The notes under the pieces are model-generated. The model made no database searches and was not told where the DNA came from. It saw only the letters and a list, made by a program, of their open reading frames with translations. 64,000 nt of DNA, taken from NCBI GenBank assembly GCA_027625915.1, contig JANTQA010000015.1, positions 11,623,001-11,687,000 on the forward strand. Direction: 5' to 3'. The DNA is from Anaeramoeba flamelloides. Taxonomy: Eukaryota; Metamonada; Anaeramoebidae. Made by a program: the position numbers and the translations under genes. Each line of letters starts with the position of its first letter. Within the stretch, counting starts at the first letter, position 1. Of the stretch, positions 33,809 to 46,589 are shown one piece after another.

Positions 33809-35993
33809 TTAATTTTCATCTGCATTTTTAAGAACCTTTTTTTCTTCGATGATATCATTTTCATGACCTTTGATCATTCCTTCTGGTAAACCAGATTCAA
33901 CTGTATCAAACAAATGTTCCAATTTCTTCTTAGCGATTCTGGTTGTGTTTACTGCTTCCATTTTATCAATTTTGACAATATCTCTTTCTGTGATTTCTGA
34001 TAATTTTTCTGTTGTGACTTCCAATTGCTCTTGCACGAATTCAAATAATTCCTTGGCCTTGGAGAAATCAATCAGGCTATAGGCGAAAACATAGGTCCAT
34101 TTCAAAACAAGTCTACAATGGCATAGCTGTTTGGCTGCGTCTTCCATAAAGGATACATCAATGAAGTTGACGTCTTTAGATTCTTGCATTGAGGTCATCT
34201 TTTTTTTTGTTTTTTCGGTTAATTGCTTTTCAAAGCTGAGTGATTTTTCATGGTTTTGATAACGTTGGAAATAATGTAAATATCTCTCGAGTGCCATTTT
34301 GGAATCTTTTGCTTTTTTGTTATCGTGTTTATTTGGATCGTAATGGTTGCACTTGTAATAACTTGTTCCGTGTTTTGCCCAATCGCCGAGGCAAATCCAA
34401 CAAAATTCATATCCACATCCACCAGAATTCTTTCGACAGGTCATATGATTACACCCACCATTTTTTTCAATCAAGTTTTTACATTTGGGGCATGGCTTTG
34501 TATTTGCCATCAGCCAATTAAAGGTTTCGGAGTCGTCCTTACATTTCTTGAGCCAAACTGCTACATCGTCGCAATTTGCTGGCGAATGTGCTTCTTCTTT
34601 ACAATTGAAACAAAATCTATGCCCACAAGAACACTCAACGTTTGTTCCTCTTTGAATCATGCCCTTTGTACATGCTCGATCACAATTTGGTGCGGGGCAC
34701 CATGCATTTTCTGGGTTTTGGGAGACAAACGATTTTGCTAAAATCCATCTAATTTCGTGTTTGTTATTTATAATTTTTGGTTTTTTGTTTTTGTTATTTT
34801 TGGTTTTTGGAAATTAAAATCAAAGAGAAGAAAAAAAAAAAAAATTAAAAATAAATGAAAAGAAAAAAAAAAAAATAAAAAAAAAAGAAGAAAAAATTGT
34901 TTTTTTTGTTACTTACTGATATTTTTTGTAATTTTCTTCATCAACAACTTCTTTTAAAAACCCTTCAGTTACTCTTTCGTAACATTGGTAGCTTTGACAA
35001 AAGAGATCATCAACACGTTGTTCTTTAATTCTAAATGTCAAGTAATTCACCCAACATTCATTACAAAATGCGTGTTGGCATTTTAAAGCAATTTTGTCTG
35101 ATTTTTTTAATTGACAAAAACAAGTTTGGCACATGTTACCTTTAGGTTTGTAGATTTTTTTTGATTCGTTTACTATTGGATTATTAGGATTTGGTTGGTT
35201 TTGTTTATTTTTAGATTTTTTTTTTTTTTTTTTTTTTGATGGAATTATTTTTTGGAAAAAAAATGGTTATTGGATTAAACAGTTAATTTTTAGAATTGTC
35301 CTCTAGGAAACAAAAAAATAAATTTTTAAAAAAAAGTGAGAAAAAGAAAAAGAAACAAAAACAAAAAAAAAAAACAAAAAGACAAAAAGTGAAAAAAGAA
35401 AAAAATTCAAAAATAAAAAAAGAAAAAAGGATAAAAGGATAAGAGTTAGAAAGATTAAAATACAAACAGTCATTAATATCAATTTTTGCTTCTTTTAATG
35501 TTTTTTCACGATTATTAAACATAGCTTCCATTAATTTGTCAGTATTCCAGTTAAAGTACCTTAATAAAAAGGCTGCAACTTCACTTGTTAAACCAAGTGG
35601 ATCTGCAATATTTTTAATCTGTTTTACTTGTTCTTCAACAATAGTTTTCTTTTTTGTTGTTAAGTTGAAGAAAAAACAAGAATACAAAGAAAATCGAGAT
35701 TTAAAAAACAATAATAAATATATTTTAAAAAAAAAAACAGATCCAAATGAAAATGGTTCGGAGTAATGATTTACCTCATCAAGTGCGACTTTTTTTTCTT
35801 CAATTTCATCAGGTTCAAACAAAAGATCATCGTTTTCATCACTATACGCGTAGTCATCATCTTCATCAACATCAACATAATCATCATTTTCTGGATCTGA
35901 AAAACCGTCATCTTCAAAATCACTTCCTTCATCATCATAGTCACTATATTCGCTATCAGAAGAAAAAGCTTCTTCGTTGCTTTTTTTGCTCAT
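33809..35993 (-). CDS. ARIH1: Ariadne-type RBR ubiquitin ligase
   Basis: Four exons on the minus strand: 35993-35775, 35648-35468, 35172-34917 and 34748-33809, all phase-compatible, total 531 residues. An acidic N-terminus (Asp/Glu/Ser, 1-73) and a UBA-like region (IADPLGLTSEVAAFLLRYFN) precede RING1 (CQTCFCQ...CQHAFCNECW from residue 148), an IBR (CSCGHRFCFNCKEEAHSPANC) and RING2 (CPKCKNLIEKNGGCNHMTC...CWICLGDW). The catalytic cysteine of RBR ligases is the one in GGCNHM, about residue 318. The C-terminal helical part is the Ariadne domain that, in HHARI, holds the enzyme inactive until neddylated cullin-RING ligase binds. The start at MSKKSNEE is preferred over an upstream in-frame Met because the extra residues look like 5' leader. 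The second intron (donor GTTTGT, acceptor AATAG) is the least certain join; the other two are firm. Confidence 0.92.
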
Positions 35994-37118
35994 TTTGAAT
36001 AATATTACAAAAAAAAATAATTTAAATAATTTTTGATAAAAAAATGAATTTTTCACTTAATGTCCAATTTAATAAATCTGATGAAAGTAACATTTTAAAT
36101 TGGAAAAATTGCTTATTTTGGTTTTCCATGCCACTTTAAAGAACTCGAACTCTCACTTATTTCTTAATTGGAATCTTATTAATTTTGAAAATTATCAAAG
36201 TTTCCCAAACAAATGTTTTTAAATTAGTCTCTTGAAGTTTTCTTACCTACAAACTTTTTATTCAAAGTTTCTTTTGGTTCCATTTCCTTTTTTTACTTGA
36301 TAACATTAAACTGTTTATTAGATCCACTTTTTTCCACCAAATAATCTCTTTCACAATCAAACGAGGGCGAAGGGATTGTTGTTCCCAGATTTGGTTTTTC
36401 TTAGTTTGTTGTCAGTTAGTCGAGAATTTTTTAGAACCAAGAGTCTTTTCATACTAATTTAAAATTAATACAACAATTTAAAGAAACACCAGACAAACTT
36501 TGGGAGATTCCAATGAAAACAAAAGCAAATGATAAAACAAAAAAGAATAATGACTTATTTTTGTCAAACCTTTGTTGGCTATTTTTCAAAAAGTTCGAAC
36601 AAAAATATTTTTATGAATACACTAAAAATAGGTATAATGTTTTATTATGTCACTGTATAAAAGAACAACACAAAAATCTTTTTGTCTTAATTTTTGACAT
36701 TAATGTCTGTTCTCCCAATAACCCAACAAACTTGGTAAAATGTGATTAGAAATTAAAAGGAGTGTTTCCTTTTTTTCTTAAAAAGTATTGACCTTAAACC
36801 ATCAAAGTAATCGACAACAAAAAACAAACAAATGTGATCTTGTCTTTGTAAAGAATTGCTCTTAAAAAAGTCAAATCCAAGAATGAAGGATCAGAATTCT
36901 AAATTTTTCTTAATAATTGAGTTACTTTTTTAAGATAATCCCCAGAAGCAATGTAAAAAGTCAGGTGTATACATCAAAACGAATTCCCCAAACACCAGGC
37001 ACACCACCTTTTATTTTTGTTAAGGTGAATACATTCTTTTTTCCAAAGAATAATTTATATTATTTTTATAAAAATGGAGTTTTATAGTTATTTTATTTTC
37101 CTTACGAACAAGGGTAAA

Positions 37119-37480
37119 TATTGAATGTTGTAAAAAATAGAGTTTTTACAATTTTAGAGATAAATAAAGAGTTCCAAGGATTTATCCAAATTTAGTTTTA
37201 GTAAACCAAACACCCCTTTTGATTTTTAAGTTTAAATGGATTTTAAATAAAAAATCGTTTAGTGAATACCAATACTTTGTTTGTAATTTAATGTTTTTTT
37301 TTTTAGAAAAATTTCAAGATTGATGTTCACCAAAGAATTTTCTGATTATAATTATTATTAGTCTTTTAAGGTTATCGTCTACAGTCAGTTTCACTTTTAA
37401 CTATATTTGGGTAAATGTATGAATTTCTTTAGTTATCTCTAAAATTGTAAAAACTCTATTTTTTACAACATTTGGATTTA
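37119..37480. repeat. MITE-like element C1 with 50-bp inverted ends and a B remnant inside
   Basis: The arms share TGTAAAAAATAGAGTTTTTA followed by CAATTTTAGAGATAA, almost perfectly inverted over about 50 bp. Inside, at 37380-37400, lies TACAGTCAGTTTCACTTTTA, the left end of element B with its target TA, followed directly by sequence that in C2 lies to the right of a full B copy. Confidence 0.8.
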
Positions 37481-37602
37481 TACGAGTGTTTTAAAAATTC
37501 CCATTACCATACTGTTGTAGTAATTTAGGGCGGCATTGATTTATATTTAACTAGTTGATTTGATTTAATTGTTAGTACTTTTATACGAATAAATGACTTT
37601 CA

Positions 37603-37801
37603 CAGACAGTTTCACTTTCAAGGCACAAACTATAACGAAAATTAATGCACAATTAAAAATCTTAAATTAAGGTATAAAATTCAAATTCGTCGTAAAATAA
37701 TTTGAAATTAATAAAAAATTCCAAAAAATGTGCTATAATTTGAGATTTTTTTGCACCTTAATTTTCGTTTGGAGTTTGTGCCTTAAAAGTGGAACTGGTT
37801 G
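37603..37801. repeat. Tc1/mariner-style MITE B1
   Basis: Inverted ends CAGACAGTTTCACTTTCAAG and its complement (CTTAAAAGTGGAACTGGTTG), with an inner GGCACAAACT / AGTTTGTGCC pair. More diverged than B3, and only the right flank retains TA. Confidence 0.8.
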
Positions 37802-38269
37802 TAATAAAATTAATTGGGTAGTGTTTTTATTAGCCGTATTTCTAAGAATATGATCCGTAAGGTTTCAAAGCAGAAAAAACAAGAACAACTCCAAATAAAG
37901 TCTGTATTTTGTAAAAATACTTTTTTTTGATCTTTGAATAAAAGATCACAAGAATCTTCTCAGATATCAAAGAGAAGCACGTATTTATGGTATTTGGAAA
38001 ATTCAGAAAGAAAAATTATCCTTAAAATTCATAGAAACTGGACAATTAAACATATAAAAAACAATTTTAACTAGACATATCTTAATTTAAAATTTATATG
38101 AAATATCAATTTGTTTACATTCAAAAATGATTTAATCTTATGTATACTATTTTGCACTTCAACTAAATGTGATACCAAACTAGAAGGGAAATTAAAAGTA
38201 AGTACATATTTGAAACCTGGTTTTTATTCTACGGTAGTCAAAATAAAGTGTGTAAAAAAATTTAATTCG

Positions 38270-39090
38270 TAACGATCTTGAAAAAAATTTTTCATAAAAA
38301 AAAATAAATATTTGCTAAATTTACCCTTTTTAATAACTTCAATTAGAATAAACACTATTGGTTAATAAAAGAACTCTGATCAAAAAATATTTTACAAGAT
38401 ATTTTACAATTTTAGTTGTAAAATTCAATTTTCCAGGTAAATTTTTTTTCAATTTAATAGTAAAAAATTTGAAACTTTTTTCTTCTCAGATAAGAGAAAA
38501 TTTCATTTATTTTATAGTATTTTAAATCCGATGGATATCTTTCAAATAGGGAATCAATTATTTGGTCTATCCAGGGGTTATTTATAATTTCAAATTGAAA
38601 AAAAAAAAATTACTTTGATTTTCCGTTAGGTTTTTTTTAATTTTTGTAATAAACAGAAAATTAAATAAATTTTCGGTTTATTTCAAAAAGTAAAAAAAAC
38701 CTAGTACACTTTCAATATTTATCATCAGTTGTTTTATTCGTGTTTGGGTTTTTTTAGATGATAAGGCTATTTTCAAAACTATTAGTTAATATTCTCACAG
38801 AAAAATATCCCAAAATTGAATTTGTGGAAAATTTATTTCTACATTCATTTAAAATTTTTTAGCCCAAAATAGACCTTTTTTTCTAGACTAGAGACTTTTA
38901 AAAATCATAGTACTATGAACAACAATAAACACAACAGCCTAAAGAAGTTTAAGAACTGGGATGTTAATTATGTTTTGAATGAGCTCAACTAACAAGCATG
39001 GAATAAATTATTTAGTTGTAGTTTTGTAAAACTTTTTTTTTCAATTTTATTTTTTCATACTAGTGGTGTTTCAAAATAAAAAGTGTATTT
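38270..39090 (+). repeat. Dispersed repeat E, copy 1
   Basis: Shares ordered blocks with E2 (48290-49300): AATAAACACTATTGGTTAAT / AATAAACACTATTTGTTAAT, GACTAGAGACTTTTAAAAA, AACAACAATAAACACAA / AACAACAATAAATACAA, and TTCAATTTTATTTTTTCATA. Non-coding. Confidence 0.65.
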
Positions 39091-39896
39091 TTTTGTTATA
39101 GAAGACCTATACATCAACCGATCAAAGAAACTGATAATAAACACTAAATAAATATGGTATCGGTTTCATAAAGTTCTATTATTTAAAAAGAAATTTTAAA
39201 AATGAAGAATCAAATTGCAAAATTTCTTTAAAAAAATCGAGTAAATCTTTTAAGAAATTTTTATCAAAAAAAAAAAAAATTCAAAATAATTGAGAATATT
39301 TTGAAAAATTTTCAACAAATTGCATTAATAATTTAAAATTTACTAAAAAATATCCAGATATTTACTTTCAAATTGATTTGATCTTGTGTATACTGTTTGG
39401 TAATCGATTGGATGTTGCTTGGACGCAAGAAGAAAAAAAAGATCTGATTAAATTTCGAAGAACGAATTAAAGTTGGTGAGCAAGCTTTATTTTTTGATCA
39501 CTGTAGGGGTACAGGTATTTTTGGCAATCAAGCCTTTTAGTTTTACTTGTTTGATATCAGAAATACCCACCAGTTACTTAAAGAATCCTAATGTAACATA
39601 TTCTTTTGTTTCGATTTGGTTTTTTTTTTATTTCCAAATTAATTTTTATTGTTAAAAGAATAAAAAATAAACTTTTACAAAAGCCAAGAAACGTGGAGTT
39701 TATATTTTAATATACTGATAACTAAAAAGTAATATCAAAAGGAAAAATTTATTTTTATTTGAAGAAGAGGATATATTTAACATTAAAAAAAAAGCATATA
39801 AAAAATTTTAAAAAGATTTTTCAAAGGAAACCTTTCAGAAAAGGTGTATAGAAAAATCTATTAAAAGAAGAAACAAGTCAACACCAAAGAATAAAT

Positions 39897-40140
39897 CTAT
39901 TATACTGTTAATTGAACAATAAAAAGATCAAAATTTTCATTCAGACTTCCAAAAAAAATTACCACTCAAGAATGAATATAAAACATCAAAGGCTCCAATT
40001 CTAAAAAGGTCAATGAATAATTTTGCCTTCTTTTCTGAATATTAAAAATTTGAAAAGTTCAATTGTTTTACAAAATCTTTTATTGTTAAGCTAAATAAAA
40101 ATTTTGTTCCCTTTATGTCACAATAAATAGTATTATTCAC
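39897..40140. repeat. H-like inverted repeat
   Basis: The left arm ACTGTTAATTGAACAATAAA followed by ATCAAAATTTTCATTCAG resembles the H arm at 19858-19910. The right arm (AATAAAAATTTTGTTCCCTT, then ATAGTATTATTCAC) is the approximate complement. Divergent. Confidence 0.4.
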
Positions 40141-40455
40141 AACCAAAGCAATAAATAAGATTTTAAAGTCTGACTTATCGAAATTCTAAGAGTTGTTTTT
40201 GGAGATCTCAAAAATAGTCAATTTTTTCAAATGGAAATTTTTTATGTTAGACAAATCAAAGAAAAACCATATACTAAAAGATAGTGTTAGAAAAACTGTT
40301 AGTGTCTTAAAACCGACTCCTTTTGTCATTATTTATTTATTCTTTGATTAATTGATCTTACTTTTCATTTTAAGGTTTCTGTGATACTATTCAAAATCAC
40401 AAATAAAAAAGAAAGTTGAACTTTTTTGTCCCTGTTTCACTTTTTTTTCATATTA
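40125..40455. repeat. MITE-like element A3 (left end lost)
   Basis: Shares interior blocks with A1, such as TTTTGGAGATCTCAAAAATA, AAAACTGTTA and TTTATTTATTCTTTGAT, and a right end of the TTTCACTTTTTTTTCA type. The left inverted arm is not recognisable; it may have been replaced by the adjacent H-like repeat. Confidence 0.65.
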
Positions 40456-41399
40456 AACATGTTTGCCCAAACCGTTATTAGCGAATAGTTTTTGTGATGA
40501 CTACAAATCCTTTAGCATTACTCAGCCTTAATATGCTCTAATTTATAGGTACCTTTTTTTGAACAACCAAATTCAATCAAAGAGTACTCTCTTTTTTCAT
40601 TTCTTACAAGGCGTTGCTTTATGTGAAAATTTTTTATATCTCTCATTTAGCTTTTAAAAGGCTTTCAAAATCGGTTTGAATCAAAAAAGTAGTAGTTTTT
40701 TTTCTGTGTCAAGTTCCAGACAGTCAAATAATAGTCTCTCAACACTTTGATAATTAAAATATTCTTTCAAAAAATTCTGATCTACAAAAAGTTGTAAAAA
40801 GAATCTTGTTTAATGAGATAAAATTTCCCAACTCTGTTAAACAAACAAAACAACCAAACACGAAAGATTATAGTGTGATTTTTGGAAACTTGAAAAAGAT
40901 TGACAAAAAGAAAAAAACAGATTTTTTTTTTCACCATTTTTTGAGAAAAATAAAGTATAATTGTAAAAGTGTTAGTGGGCATTTTTTAATGGCTTTTTCG
41001 ACTTCATTTAAAGGAATTGTTTTTCAAAAATTTTGTAATTTCGTTAATTCGAAGAAAAACACTTTGAAACTTTAGGCGAAAAAAAAGATTTTTAAGAACA
41101 AAATTCTCTCAATGTTTTCTAGGGATAAGATTAACTCTGTAGGATCTACTTTTGAGAAAATAGACAAGATTTTTTTGAAAAAATAAAGAAATATGATATG
41201 GCAATAGCAACAAACACAAAACATTTCTTCAGAGTTACCATCAAAAGAAATATTACCAAATGTAAGTATTTATTTGGTATCTCGTCAAAACAACCACAAG
41301 TTTTTGTAATTTAAATTATTCGAATAGGGTTGGTGGATTAATAGAATCATTTTTTTTTTTTTTTCTTTAAATTTTACCAGTGTTTGTGTTTCTCCCAAA

Positions 41400-41430
<31 letters not shown>

Positions 41431-41594
41431 TCCTTTTTTTTCCTCTTTTTTTTACTCTTTTTTTTTTTTTTTTAAAACTCTTTTTATTTTCTCTACATAA
41501 ATATTTTCTTAATAATTAAACTTTTACTTTTTTTTTCTTTTGTCATTCCTTGATTTTTTTTCCTTCTCTTTATTCATAATATTAGTTTCTAATC

Positions 41595-44500
41595 ATGTCT
41601 ATTATGGATCAAAGCTGGGTAAAGGTCCAGCAAAAGGCCTTTACTCGTTGGTGTAACGCACATCTTGGAAAAAGAGGATTAAAACTTGAAAACATGCAAA
41701 CTGATTTCAAGAGTGGTATTAATCTTCTTCAATTACTTGAAGTAATTGGTGAACATACCTTTGGAAGATACAACAAAAAGCCAAGGATGGAAATCCAAAT
41801 GAGAGAAAATTTACAAATTGCACTTAAATTCATTGAAGAAAGAGGCGTTAAATTAACAGCTATTGGTGCCGGAGGTAAATACGAATCAAAATTCTTTTCT
41901 TCTTATTTTATTATCTGACAAACTAAAAAATAAAAAACAAAATGGACATACTAAACAAAAAAAACCAAAATTTATCCTTTTTAAAATAACTAAAATTTAA
42001 AAAATTTAATTATGAAAAAAAAAACAAAAAACAAAAAACTAATAGATATCTATGGAGGAAACTTAAAATTGATTCTTGGTATGATCTGGACAATCATTTT
42101 GAGATTTGCAATAGCTGAAATTTCTGTTGAAGAACTGACTGCCAAGGAAGCCCTTCTCTTATGGTGTCAAAGGAAGACAGCAGACTATGACAATGTTGAC
42201 GTTAAGGAATTTTCATGGTCATGGCAAGATGGTCTTGGATTCTGTGCACTGATTCACAAGCACAGACCAGATTTGATTGATTACGAAAGTTTGGATCCAA
42301 AGAACAAGGAAGCCAATTTAAATTTAGCATTTGATGTTGCTGAAAAAGAATTAGGCTTACCAAAATTCCTTGACGCCGAAGATATGATTGATGTCAAACC
42401 AGATGAAAGAGCTGTTATGACATACTTGGCCGAATATTTCAAATACTTCTCCAAGGGCCAAAAAGCAGAAAACGCAGGAAGAAGAATTGGTAAGGTTGCC
42501 GCACTTACAAGAGAAATTAATGAAATGATTGACGAATTCGAAAAGAGGGCTGGTCCATTGAAGGAATGGATTGAAAAAAAAAATGAGGAAATCCCAAATT
42601 ACGAATTTGATAACACATTGGAAGGTGTCGAAAAATTGATTGATGAATTAAACGATTTCAAGAACAATGAAAAGCCACCAAAGCTCAAAGAGAAAAATGA
42701 AGTTGCCACAGCATTGAATAATCTTAAAATCAAAATCGCAAATAACAAAAGGCCAGCATACAATGTACCAGAGGACATCACCACTGAGAACATCAACAAG
42801 TTATGGGACGAAATGGAAAATAAGGAAAAGGATCGAACTATGGAACAGCAAAAGGAATACTCGAGGCAAAAATTGCTCAAGAAGTTAGTTGAAGAATTCT
42901 GGAGAAGGGTTGCCAACCTGGAAAAATTTGCCGAAAAGAAGGAGGAATACTTGAATACCAAGGAAGAAATTGACACATTACCCCTCGCCAAAACCAAAAT
43001 CAAGGTACTTGAAGCCTATCACAAGGAATACGAAGTTTCCAAAACCAAATTGGCCTCGTGTATTAAATTAGGAAAGAGTATCATCTTCTTAGTCTACAAA
43101 GAAAATGACAAAGTTCAAGAAAAAATGGATGAGCTCAGCCAGAGATGGGAAAACTTACAGGAATTAGAAAACAAAAAAAACGAGCAATTACAAGAAGATT
43201 TGAAACGAGAAGAAAAAAAGGAAGAGCTAAGAAAGGAATTTGCCAAGCAGGCAAGAGAATATAACAGATGGCAAAAGGATCAAATCGAAGTTGCCCAAGA
43301 TCGATTATTCGGTAATGATTTGGAAACCGTCACAGAATTTAAAACCAAATTAGACGAGACCACCGACGAAATTACAAAGGCATCCAACGAGAAAAAGGAA
43401 AGCCTTGAAGACCTCGACAAGCAACTCACAGAATTGGGATCCACTGATAACAAATACTCTGCATTGACCATCGACGACATCAGAAGCAAACACGACCAAT
43501 TAATGAACCTGTTAAACGAAAGAAAAGAGGCCTATGATAAGGAATTGGAGAGACAAACGACAATGGAAAATAAAAGAAAGGAATTTGCCGAATTAGCTGA
43601 TTCCTTTGCTGAATTCTTACAAAAAATTAGAAAGGATATCAACAGCCTTGAGGGCGAGCCCGAAGACATGATCAGTGGCATTGAAAACATTTACAAGGAA
43701 GGAAACGAAATCGACGAAAAACTCGAAGAAGTCAAAAAGGTCGACAAGGAACAAAAGGAATTAGGAATTAGATCCAACAGACACACCAAATATAAGGCAA
43801 ACAAATTAGGCAAAATAGCTGACGAATTGAAAAAATGGGCCGAAAATAAATTAGATCATTGGAAACGAGAAAAAGTACGAAAGGACAAGAGAATTGAATT
43901 TGCCGAATTGGCCAACAAATACGGGCCATTCTTAGAAAAAATTAGAAAGGAAATTAATGACGTCAAGGGAGAACCAGAGGATGCTCTTGAAAAGGTTGAA
44001 GAAATTTACCAAGAAGGAAAGGATATCAACGAAAAATTGGAAGAATTGAAGAAAGTTGATAACGAATGTAAAGAACTCATGACCGGCGCCAATCCATACA
44101 CACAATTCACCTACGTCCAATTAGAAGACGAAGCAGGCGAATTAAAGGAATTTGCAAAGGAAACAATTGAAAATTGGGAAGAAGAAATTGTCAAAAAGGA
44201 CAAAAGAAAGGAATTCGCCGAATTAGCCGATGCCTTTGGTGAATTTTTAACAGAAAAAAGAAAGGCCATGAATGCCTTAAAAGGAGAACCAGAAGACATG
44301 GTCAGCGGATTTAAAGACATTTACCAAGAAGGAACAGAAATTGACGAAAAATTGGCCGAATTGAAGAAAGTCGATGACGAATGTAACGAAATAATGACCG
44401 GTGAAAACCCATACACCAAATACACCTACGCCCAATTAGCAGACATTGCCACAGACTTGAAAACATTTGCAGAAAAGTCCATTAAAAATTGGGAAGAGGA

Positions 44501-46589
44501 AAAGGTCAAAAAGGACAAAAGAAAGGAATTCGCCGAATTAGCTGATGCCTTTGGTGAATTTTTACATACCAAAAGAAAGGACATTAACGCAGTCGCCGGC
44601 GAACCAGAGGAAATGGTCAGCGGCATTGAAGACATTTACCAAGAGGGAAAGGAAATCGACGAAAAATTGGAAGAAGTCAAAAAGCTTGACGAGGAACAGA
44701 AGGAATTAGGAATTCGATCTAACAAATACACCAAATACACCTATCCAAAATTAAAAAAATCAGCTAGCAAGCTGAAAAAATGGGCCGAAAAGAAAATCGA
44801 TCATTGGAAACAAGAGAAAGTCTGCAAGGACAAAAGAATTGAATTTGGTAAGATCGCCGATGCCTTTGGCGAATTCTTAGAAACCAAACGATTCGAGATC
44901 AATGCAGTTGCCGGCGAACCAGAGGAAATGATCAGCGGCATTGAAGACATTTACCAAGAGGGAAAGGAAGTTGAAGAAAAACTCGAAGAAATCAAAAAGG
45001 TCGACGAGGAACAAAAGGAATTAGGAATTAGATCCAACAAATACACCAAATACACCTATCCATTCCTCATTGAATCGACCAAGGAATTCAAAGACTTTGC
45101 CGAAGACACAATCAAGGAGGCCAAGGAAGAAAAAGTACGAAAGGACAAAAGAAAGGAATTCGCCGAAGCAGCTGACGAATATGCTAACTTTTTAGACGAA
45201 AAGGTTAAAACACTGGCTGCCGTCGAAGGAGAACCAGAGGACAGACTTGAAAAGGTCACAGAAATTTACCAAGAAGGAAACGATATCAACGAAAAATTGC
45301 AAGAATTGAAAAAGATTGACGACGAATGTAACGAATTAAACACAGGCGAAAACACATATACCAAATGGACATACGAAATGCTTGACAACAGAACCAAGCA
45401 AGTCCATCAATTTAACAGCAACCTCTTGAATTCAATCAAGGAAGACAAGGAACACAAGGACCGCTCCATCCAACAGGACAAGGAAAACAAGGAATCCGAA
45501 AGAATCGAAAACTTGCGTATCGAATATTTCGACAAGGCCGAGCATTTGAAAACATGGCTGGACGATGTCAACGATTTCTTGAATACGCCCATTTATTCCA
45601 CCACATCCGACGAGGTTAAGGAATTCATTGGGAAATACAACACCTTCGTTGAAGAAAAGCCCGGAAAGGAGGAGGCCCTTAACGAAATCAGAAACATGTC
45701 CCAAGAATTGACTGAAGCCGGCGTCGAAGATTTCCTCGGACTGCCAATCGACGACATCAACACCGCCTGGGAGCAAATGGCGAGCAACATTGACAACAAA
45801 AAAACCGAATTGGACGAAGCCCTCGTTGTGCAAGAAAAGAACGAAGAACTTTGCCAAGACTACGCCAACAAGGCCGAAAAGTTGAGCAAATACCTGAAGG
45901 AACAACAGACCATCGTCAACGAAGAATTCTCCGGATCGATCGACGAACAAATCGAATCCGTGAAGAAGCAACTGAACGAATTCGTCGCCAAGAAAAGCTT
46001 GCTCGACGAGACCCTCGCTGTCGATACACAGATCGCAGAAAGGAATGTCGAAATCAAGACAACCACGATCAGAGCCACCGATTTGGTGACACTCTACAAC
46101 CAGGTCAACGAAACCCTCCAAAAGAAACTCAAGGCACTCGAAAAGGAAAAATTGATCAAGGAAGGATCAAAGGTCACCCAAGAGCAATTAACAGAATTCA
46201 AACAAATGTTCGAACTCTTTGATAAGGAAAAAAAAGGCGCGCTCTTCCCTTACGAATTCTCCGGTGTTCTTAACTCACTCGGTGACGATCTCAATGAAGA
46301 CGAAATCAAACAAGTCTTTGACAAATACGACGAAGACAAATCTGGATCAATCGAATTTAATGAATTCGTTGATTTCATGACATCCAGAGTTCAAGACTCA
46401 GATACACTCGAGCAATCTCTCGAATCATGGAAGGTCATCGCAAAGGATAAAGAATTCGTGACCAAAGAAGACATGCAACAAGCCTGTATGGATGTCAAAG
46501 AAGTAGAATATCTTTGCGAACAAATGGACGCCTTGGAAGAAGGTTTCGACTATAAGAGTTGGTGTAAGAAAGTCTATGGCGAAAACTAA
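41595..46589 (+). CDS. ACTN: Giant alpha-actinin-like actin cross-linker
   Basis: Exons 41595-41874 and 42046-46589 are joined by a 171-bp intron (GTAAAT...AATAG), giving 1,607 residues. Two calponin-homology domains form the actin-binding head: CH1 (WCNAHLGKRG, FKSGINLLQLLEVIGE, LKLILGMIWTIILRFAI) and CH2 (AKEALLLWCQRKT, WSWQDGLGFCALIHKHRPDLI, VMTYLAEYF). A very long helical rod follows, of which 43563-45452 is six tandem repeats of exactly 105 residues. The C-terminus has two EF-hands (DKEKKGALFPYE, degenerate; DEDKSGSIEFNE, canonical and presumably calcium-binding) and the alpha-actinin C-lobe ending KVYGEN. Classical alpha-actinins have about 890 residues and four spectrin repeats, so this rod is roughly twice as long or more and should set a wider spacing between actin filaments. 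It is likely a cortical or pseudopod cross-linker. Confidence 0.93.
43563..45452 (+). repeat. Six 315-bp tandem coding repeats in the alpha-actinin rod
   Basis: Units start at 43563, 43878, 44193, 44508, 44823 and 45138 and never change length. A shared core runs KRKEFAELAD...GEPED...IYQEG...DEKL-ELKK. Two subtypes alternate as A-B-B-A-A-B: type A has KELGIRSNKYTKY and type B has ECNELMTGENPYTKY. Units 3 and 4, and 4 and 5, share long identical DNA stretches. Confidence 0.93.

Larger units (their letters stand above)
35994..41594. other. Intergenic, with elements C1, B1, E1, H-like and A3, and poly-T tracts before the alpha-actinin start
   Basis: No gene recognised in 5.6 kb. It holds C1 (37119-37480), B1 (37603-37801), E1 (about 38270-39090), an H-like inverted repeat (39897-40140) and A3 (about 40125-40455). 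The last 250 bp before the alpha-actinin ATG are dominated by T runs, including one of about 26 T at 41400-41425. The open frame at 36513-36749 reads plausibly but has no motif, no homologue I recognise and no compositional support. Confidence 0.55.

Noticed and set aside
36513-36749. 78-codon open frame beginning MKTKANDK
   Set aside because: Composition like the surrounding DNA, no domain, and no splice-linked continuation found.
45432-46121. 229-codon open frame on the minus strand inside the alpha-actinin gene
   Set aside because: It is antisense to a strongly conserved coding region; its openness follows from the codon bias of the sense strand, and it shows no known motif.
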